Source of the DNA: Oscillatoriales cyanobacterium PMM_0019
GTDB lineage: Bacteria; Cyanobacteriota; Cyanobacteriia; Cyanobacteriales; CASBRB01
NCBI GenBank assembly: GCA_949127975.1
Contig: CASBRB010000072.1
Coordinates: 1-43,968 of the forward strand
Length of the DNA: 43,968 bases
Direction: 5' to 3'
The position numbers and the translations under genes were made by a program. Below are positions 40,713-43,968 of the stretch, one piece after another (within the stretch, counting starts at the first letter, position 1; every line of letters starts with the position of its first letter). The notes beneath the pieces were generated by a model, which saw only the letters and a program-made list of their open reading frames with translations, searched no databases and was not told the DNA's origin.

Positions 40713-43219
40713 GCATTCCTTAAATCTGCATCACTCAAGTCAGCCCAACTCAAATCAGCCCCACTTAACTGGGAATCCCTCAAAATTGCACCCATCAGCT
40801 TAGCTTTCCTCAAACTAGCACCACTCAACAAAGCCCCTCTCAAATCTGCAATCACCAGTTTTGCTCCATCTAACTGAGCATGCCTCAAGTCTGCACCAAT
40901 AAGCTCGGAGCTGATTAAATTAGCACCCCGCAAATTAGCCCCTGCCAACTGGATACCCCTCAAATCCGCTCCTTGAAAATTTCTCCCACCTGCCGCATAT
41001 CGTTTCAGCAGTTCCCCCGCATCTGTAACGCTAATCTCCCGCTTCGGGCGACGATTGAAGTTAAAGGTGAAGGTGTCGCCACTGCTAATCACTCGTCGCA
41101 TCTCCTCATACAAAGGATATTTACCAATACCACTTAGCTTTACCCAACCCCTTGCCCTGGTTAACGCCACAAACAACTGATTGCGGAGAATAACGTTACT
41201 CTCATCTTTAGCAATATTATCCAAACCCACGACATAAACCATTTCCGCCTCATTTCCCTTAGCTCTGTGAACGCGAGATACTGTGACTGCTCCCTCATAC
41301 CAAAAATTGTTAGGGTTACGATTTTCGGGGTCTGGTTTTAAAATGTTGGATGCGGTGGCACTGGGAATAAAAATGTCAATGCCTTGTTCAATTAAGAAGC
41401 TGGCTACATGAGTTTCTAGGTGGATTGCATCGAAGAAAGAGCCTAAAATAACTACGAGTATTTCCCGGCTGGGCTGGAGATAATCTTGTTTGAAATTATG
41501 CAGAATGTTTGCGGCTAAAGCTGTTAATTCTTCGTGCAGCGATCGATATGTTTCAAACTCTAATACTGGTTGCTTCCATAACTGGGGGATAATATTAGGT
41601 GAGTTTTCAGGAATACGCCGCAGGGTAATTTGCTGTCCTGGTGTAAAACGCCCTGTAACTTCATAACCTAACGCTTTCCAATCTTCTGTCCGAGTAATGC
41701 CTGAAAGCATCCCACCTGGACGTAGTAAGCCCATGCTAATGCCATGAGCGGCTGTGAGAATTGGCGCAGGGGTGCGGTAGCATCGGTGCATGATTTCGCT
41801 CTTTTTGATGCCATCTGGGTAGTGCCCAGTAACTAGATGAGCTAACTCGTCACCAAACAATTCACCTGCTGTCGGAATGTTTAAGCTTTCCAGACTTTGG
41901 GCTTCGTCGTATGCCCAGATTAAACGTCTTTGTTCTGGATGTTGGGCGTCAACTGGTCGCAATGCTTGATAAGCCATCCAGTAAAATGGTTGTTTATCCT
42001 GGAATTTTAGCTCGTCATCAACTATTAGATCTTGCCCTTCATCAATTAGGATGGCATCAAATAGTTGGGGGATTACTGCTTGTTGGAGTAGCAGGCGGCA
42101 TACCTCTGCTAAGGATTCGTTGGGTTGCTTGCTTTCGGTGTTATAGACGCTCAGACGTGGAACTCCTGCGGCTTCACAAATAATGCTGTATAGTCCGGGT
42201 TGGTTTTTGGCTCCCCATGCATGAAGCGATCGCACTTTAGCATTACTCGGATCGTACCGCACTTCGCCACTACTAAACCGACGCATCCATTTGTCCACTT
42301 GCTGGATAATGGGGTCATACAGACTGCGACTGAAAAAAACTAAGGCAATATCCCAATCTGGGTGCTTCAAGTGCATCTGGGCAGCTTTCTGGCACAGTAG
42401 CACTGTTTTACCCGATCCAGCAATACCACGAATTCGTTGCGCCCCAGGAGGAATTTGTTTGCCAATCTGTTCTTGCTGCCAATCAAGTTCAGATAAATGT
42501 TCCCGTGCCTGAGCCAAAACATAAGCGCGAGTTCCCTTAGTAGGGGTTGGGGGTTGGGGTACAATTTGACTAACTAGCTTTCTTGGAGGCTTGCGGAAAA
42601 GGGGAGTTCCAGCTATTACGGCTTGTAGCAACTGCCACTGCTCATCCTGGAGTTTTCCACCCTTTATAACGGGGGTGGTTTGCTCAATCCGCTCAAGTAG
42701 GGCTGAACTTTCATCCTTTCCCAGATAGTCTTGGAATATAATAGGTGGGCAACTGGGTAGTTTGTGAAAGTTTTTTTGTTGCCATTGTTTTTCTGTAATT
42801 AGTGGTAAAGCAACCAGTACACGACCGTTAACTTTGCGACGTAGGGCAGGCTCGCGATCGCAATACCCCAGTAAGGCAAACAGTTGATGTTCGGCTTGCT
42901 CGTAAGGTCTGCCGTAGCTACTGTAAAAGTTGTGAAATTCCCACCGATGACCGTTAATAGCAACAATTTGGTCAATGGTGACAGACTTGACTTCTATAAT
43001 AATTAAACCAAGTTCCCAGTCCGCAATTAAAATATCAGGTTCTTTGCGGCTATTTCCCTCCCTCGAAAAAATAGGATAGCGCCAGTAGCCAATACATTCT
43101 CTTTCGGCAAAAACGCTCTTGACTATATTCCAAACTTGCCTTTCACCCCTCTGTCCCCCTTTTCCCAGTGGCTCAGTGGTGATGAACTTGCCACTTCCAT
43201 CTGGGAGAGCGTGAGCCAT
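40538..43219 (-). CDS. NERD nuclease-SF1 helicase-pentapeptide-repeat fusion protein
   Basis: From ATG 43219 the protein has 893 residues (a TTG two codons upstream opens the frame). Using the longer numbering, an N-terminal NERD domain (about 25-125) has EPDILIADWELGLIIIEVKS, with Asp64 and Glu78-x-Lys80 as likely PD-(D/E)xK-type residues. A UvrD/Rep-like helicase follows: Walker A GIAGSGKT (267-274), LIDEGQD (394-399), YRTPAPIL, VTVSRVHRAKGNEAEMVYVVG and FVALTRARGWVKL. Residues about 744-880 form about 27 pentapeptide A(D/N)LxG-type repeats, a right-handed beta-helix that can mimic B-DNA in other proteins. A nuclease-helicase role on DNA is inferred; substrate and partners are unknown. Its start lies 2 bases after the DedA stop, so the two genes are probably one transcript. 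Its 3' end overlaps the convergent antitoxin gene. Confidence 0.9.
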   Translation of the reverse strand: MAHALPDGSGKFITTEPLGKGGQRGERQVWNIVKSVFAERECIGYWRYPIFSREGNSRKEPDILIADWELGLIIIEVKSVTIDQIVAINGHRWEFHNFYSSYGRPYEQAEHQLFALLGYCDREPALRRKVNGRVLVALPLITEKQWQQKNFHKLPSCPPIIFQDYLGKDESSALLERIEQTTPVIKGGKLQDEQWQLLQAVIAGTPLFRKPPRKLVSQIVPQPPTPTKGTRAYVLAQAREHLSELDWQQEQIGKQIPPGAQRIRGIAGSGKTVLLCQKAAQMHLKHPDWDIALVFFSRSLYDPIIQQVDKWMRRFSSGEVRYDPSNAKVRSLHAWGAKNQPGLYSIICEAAGVPRLSVYNTESKQPNESLAEVCRLLLQQAVIPQLFDAILIDEGQDLIVDDELKFQDKQPFYWMAYQALRPVDAQHPEQRRLIWAYDEAQSLESLNIPTAGELFGDELAHLVTGHYPDGIKKSEIMHRCYRTPAPILTAAHGISMGLLRPGGMLSGITRTEDWKALGYEVTGRFTPGQQITLRRIPENSPNIIPQLWKQPVLEFETYRSLHEELTALAANILHNFKQDYLQPSREILVVILGSFFDAIHLETHVASFLIEQGIDIFIPSATASNILKPDPENRNPNNFWYEGAVTVSRVHRAKGNEAEMVYVVGLDNIAKDESNVILRNQLFVALTRARGWVKLSGIGKYPLYEEMRRVISSGDTFTFNFNRRPKREISVTDAGELLKRYAAGGRNFQGADLRGIQLAGANLRGANLISSELIGADLRHAQLDGAKLVIADLRGALLSGASLRKAKLMGAILRDSQLSGADLSWADLSDADLRNAQLVGAKLVGVNLSAADFSNANLTGAILEATELNDVNWTGATMPDGMIFESSPPTRNS

Positions 43220-43221
43220 AC

Positions 43222-43833
43222 TCAACTTTTGCTGGATTTACGTTCTTGATAAAAATGTATAATTGATGGTATAAAAGAAGCAATAATAATCACCACTATA
43301 ATTGGTATTAAAAATTTATCTACATCAACTACTTGCCCTAAAAAATAACCTAGGGCATATCCTAGAATGGTTAACCCAAATGTCCAAATTAAACCACCTA
43401 TAATATTATAAGCTATAAATATATCATATTTCATTACTCCAATACCCGCTACAATCGGAGCAAAAGTCCGAACGATCGGCATAAACCGAGCTATGATAAT
43501 CATCTTTTTACCATATTTATCAGCAAAATTTTGCGTACTAACTAAATGCTTCCTTTTAAATAACCATGTATCTTTTTCAAATAATCTGCGTCCAAATCTG
43601 TAGCCAAGGGTATAGCCAACACTATTGCCCGCAACGGCACAGATAAAAGCACCCACCATCAAACCCCAGATGTTTAAAGAGCCTTTGAATGCTATGAATC
43701 CAGCAGTTACAAGTAAGCTATCTCCTGGCAGAAAAAAAGCTATACATGATTCAGCGAATATAATTCCCCACACCCCTAAATAACCAATAGATTGAATCAA
43801 TTCCCGCAGGTGTTGTCCATCAAAAAAATGCAT
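43222..43833 (-). CDS. DedA-family membrane protein
   Basis: This 203-residue protein shows the DedA (SNARE-associated/VTT) pattern: GVWGIIFAESCIAFFLPGDSLLVTAGFIA, GNSVGYTLGYRFGRRLF, and IIIARFMPIVRTFAPIVAGIGVM with the conserved Arg and Pro. About five membrane helices are predicted. DedA proteins act in lipid scrambling or flipping, e.g. undecaprenyl phosphate or phosphatidylethanolamine. GAGGA about 7 bases upstream of the ATG supports the start. It is the first gene of a two-gene unit with the NERD-helicase protein. Confidence 0.92.
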   Translation of the reverse strand: MHFFDGQHLRELIQSIGYLGVWGIIFAESCIAFFLPGDSLLVTAGFIAFKGSLNIWGLMVGAFICAVAGNSVGYTLGYRFGRRLFEKDTWLFKRKHLVSTQNFADKYGKKMIIIARFMPIVRTFAPIVAGIGVMKYDIFIAYNIIGGLIWTFGLTILGYALGYFLGQVVDVDKFLIPIIVVIIIASFIPSIIHFYQERKSSKS

Positions 43834-43968
43834 TTAAAATCCTCTCATTAAAATTGAACAGGAGTCAGGAGTCTTCTCGTTCCCAGGCAGAGCCCTTGTC
43901 CTTACCCACATTTTTGAGCAAGTACGCACGATCGTGAGCCCTGCCAACTCTAAAAAGCCCTCACCCCC
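43834..43968. other. Window-end intergenic region with a half palindrome
   Basis: The only recognisable feature is a left half of the CGTTCCCAGG repeat (TCTCGTTCCCAGGCAGAGCC at about 43874-43894). The right half is replaced by unrelated sequence. No gene is seen before the window ends. Confidence 0.6.

Overview
The window looks like chromosomal DNA of a filamentous, probably oscillatorialean, cyanobacterium. The evidence is frequent HIP1 octamers (GCGATCGC, e.g. 160-167), a moderate GC content, a Tab2/DUF1092 protein, a DUF928 protein, a CHAT/TPR protein, a CHASE2 hybrid kinase, a haemagglutination-domain adhesin, an Rpn/DUF2887 nuclease and dense short palindromic repeats. The species assignment is inference. 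No rRNA, tRNA, CRISPR array or intact transposase was seen.

Region 1 (1-24.6 kb, nearly all minus strand) is a split nonribosomal peptide synthetase locus. In transcription order it holds a C-A-T protein (21073-24495), a TubC-dock/C-A-NMT-T protein (16337-21076) joined to it by a TTGA start/stop overlap, and, about 12 kb further on, a terminal C-A-T-TE protein (223-4389). Specificity codes read by eye suggest a branched aliphatic residue, then N-methyl-Leu (the code equals a classical Leu code), then an aromatic residue. Between the two halves lies a signalling/adhesin block: an adhesin (12846-15311), then CHAT protease, DUF928 protein, CHASE2 hybrid kinase and REC-histidine kinase in a tight same-strand series (12529 down to 4916). 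Two small plus-strand genes follow at 15.4-16.2 kb, one antitoxin-like with only a stub of a possible partner behind it.

Region 2 (24.6-33.7 kb) has an Rpn-family nuclease, a GH25 lysozyme with a peptidoglycan-binding domain, the TldE(PmbA)/TldD pair, a predicted outer-membrane beta-barrel protein, and a 5'-truncated Tab2-like gene.

Region 3 (33.7-44 kb) has a broken Uma2 gene, an ABC exporter with a small membrane-protein partner, a secreted protein of unknown function, a VIT/CCC1-type transporter followed by a GH26-like glycosidase, a small hypothetical gene, a YefM/Phd antitoxin without a visible toxin, an unusual NERD-helicase-pentapeptide fusion and a DedA protein.

The strongest theme is a palindromic, non-autonomous mobile element of about 91 bp (terminal repeats CAGGACTTACGCAC). 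It fills most intergenic gaps. One full copy sits inside an NRPS coding sequence with a 5-bp target duplication, adding 96 bp and therefore 32 residues in frame. A truncated copy lies in the neighbouring NRPS gene, also in frame. A second palindromic repeat family (CGTTCCCAGG/CCTGGGAACG) also contributes coding sequence to NRPS proteins. Several genes next to these repeats are truncated, and a duplicated kinase 3' end lies upstream of the first NRPS gene, so the locus appears to have been rearranged by repeat activity.
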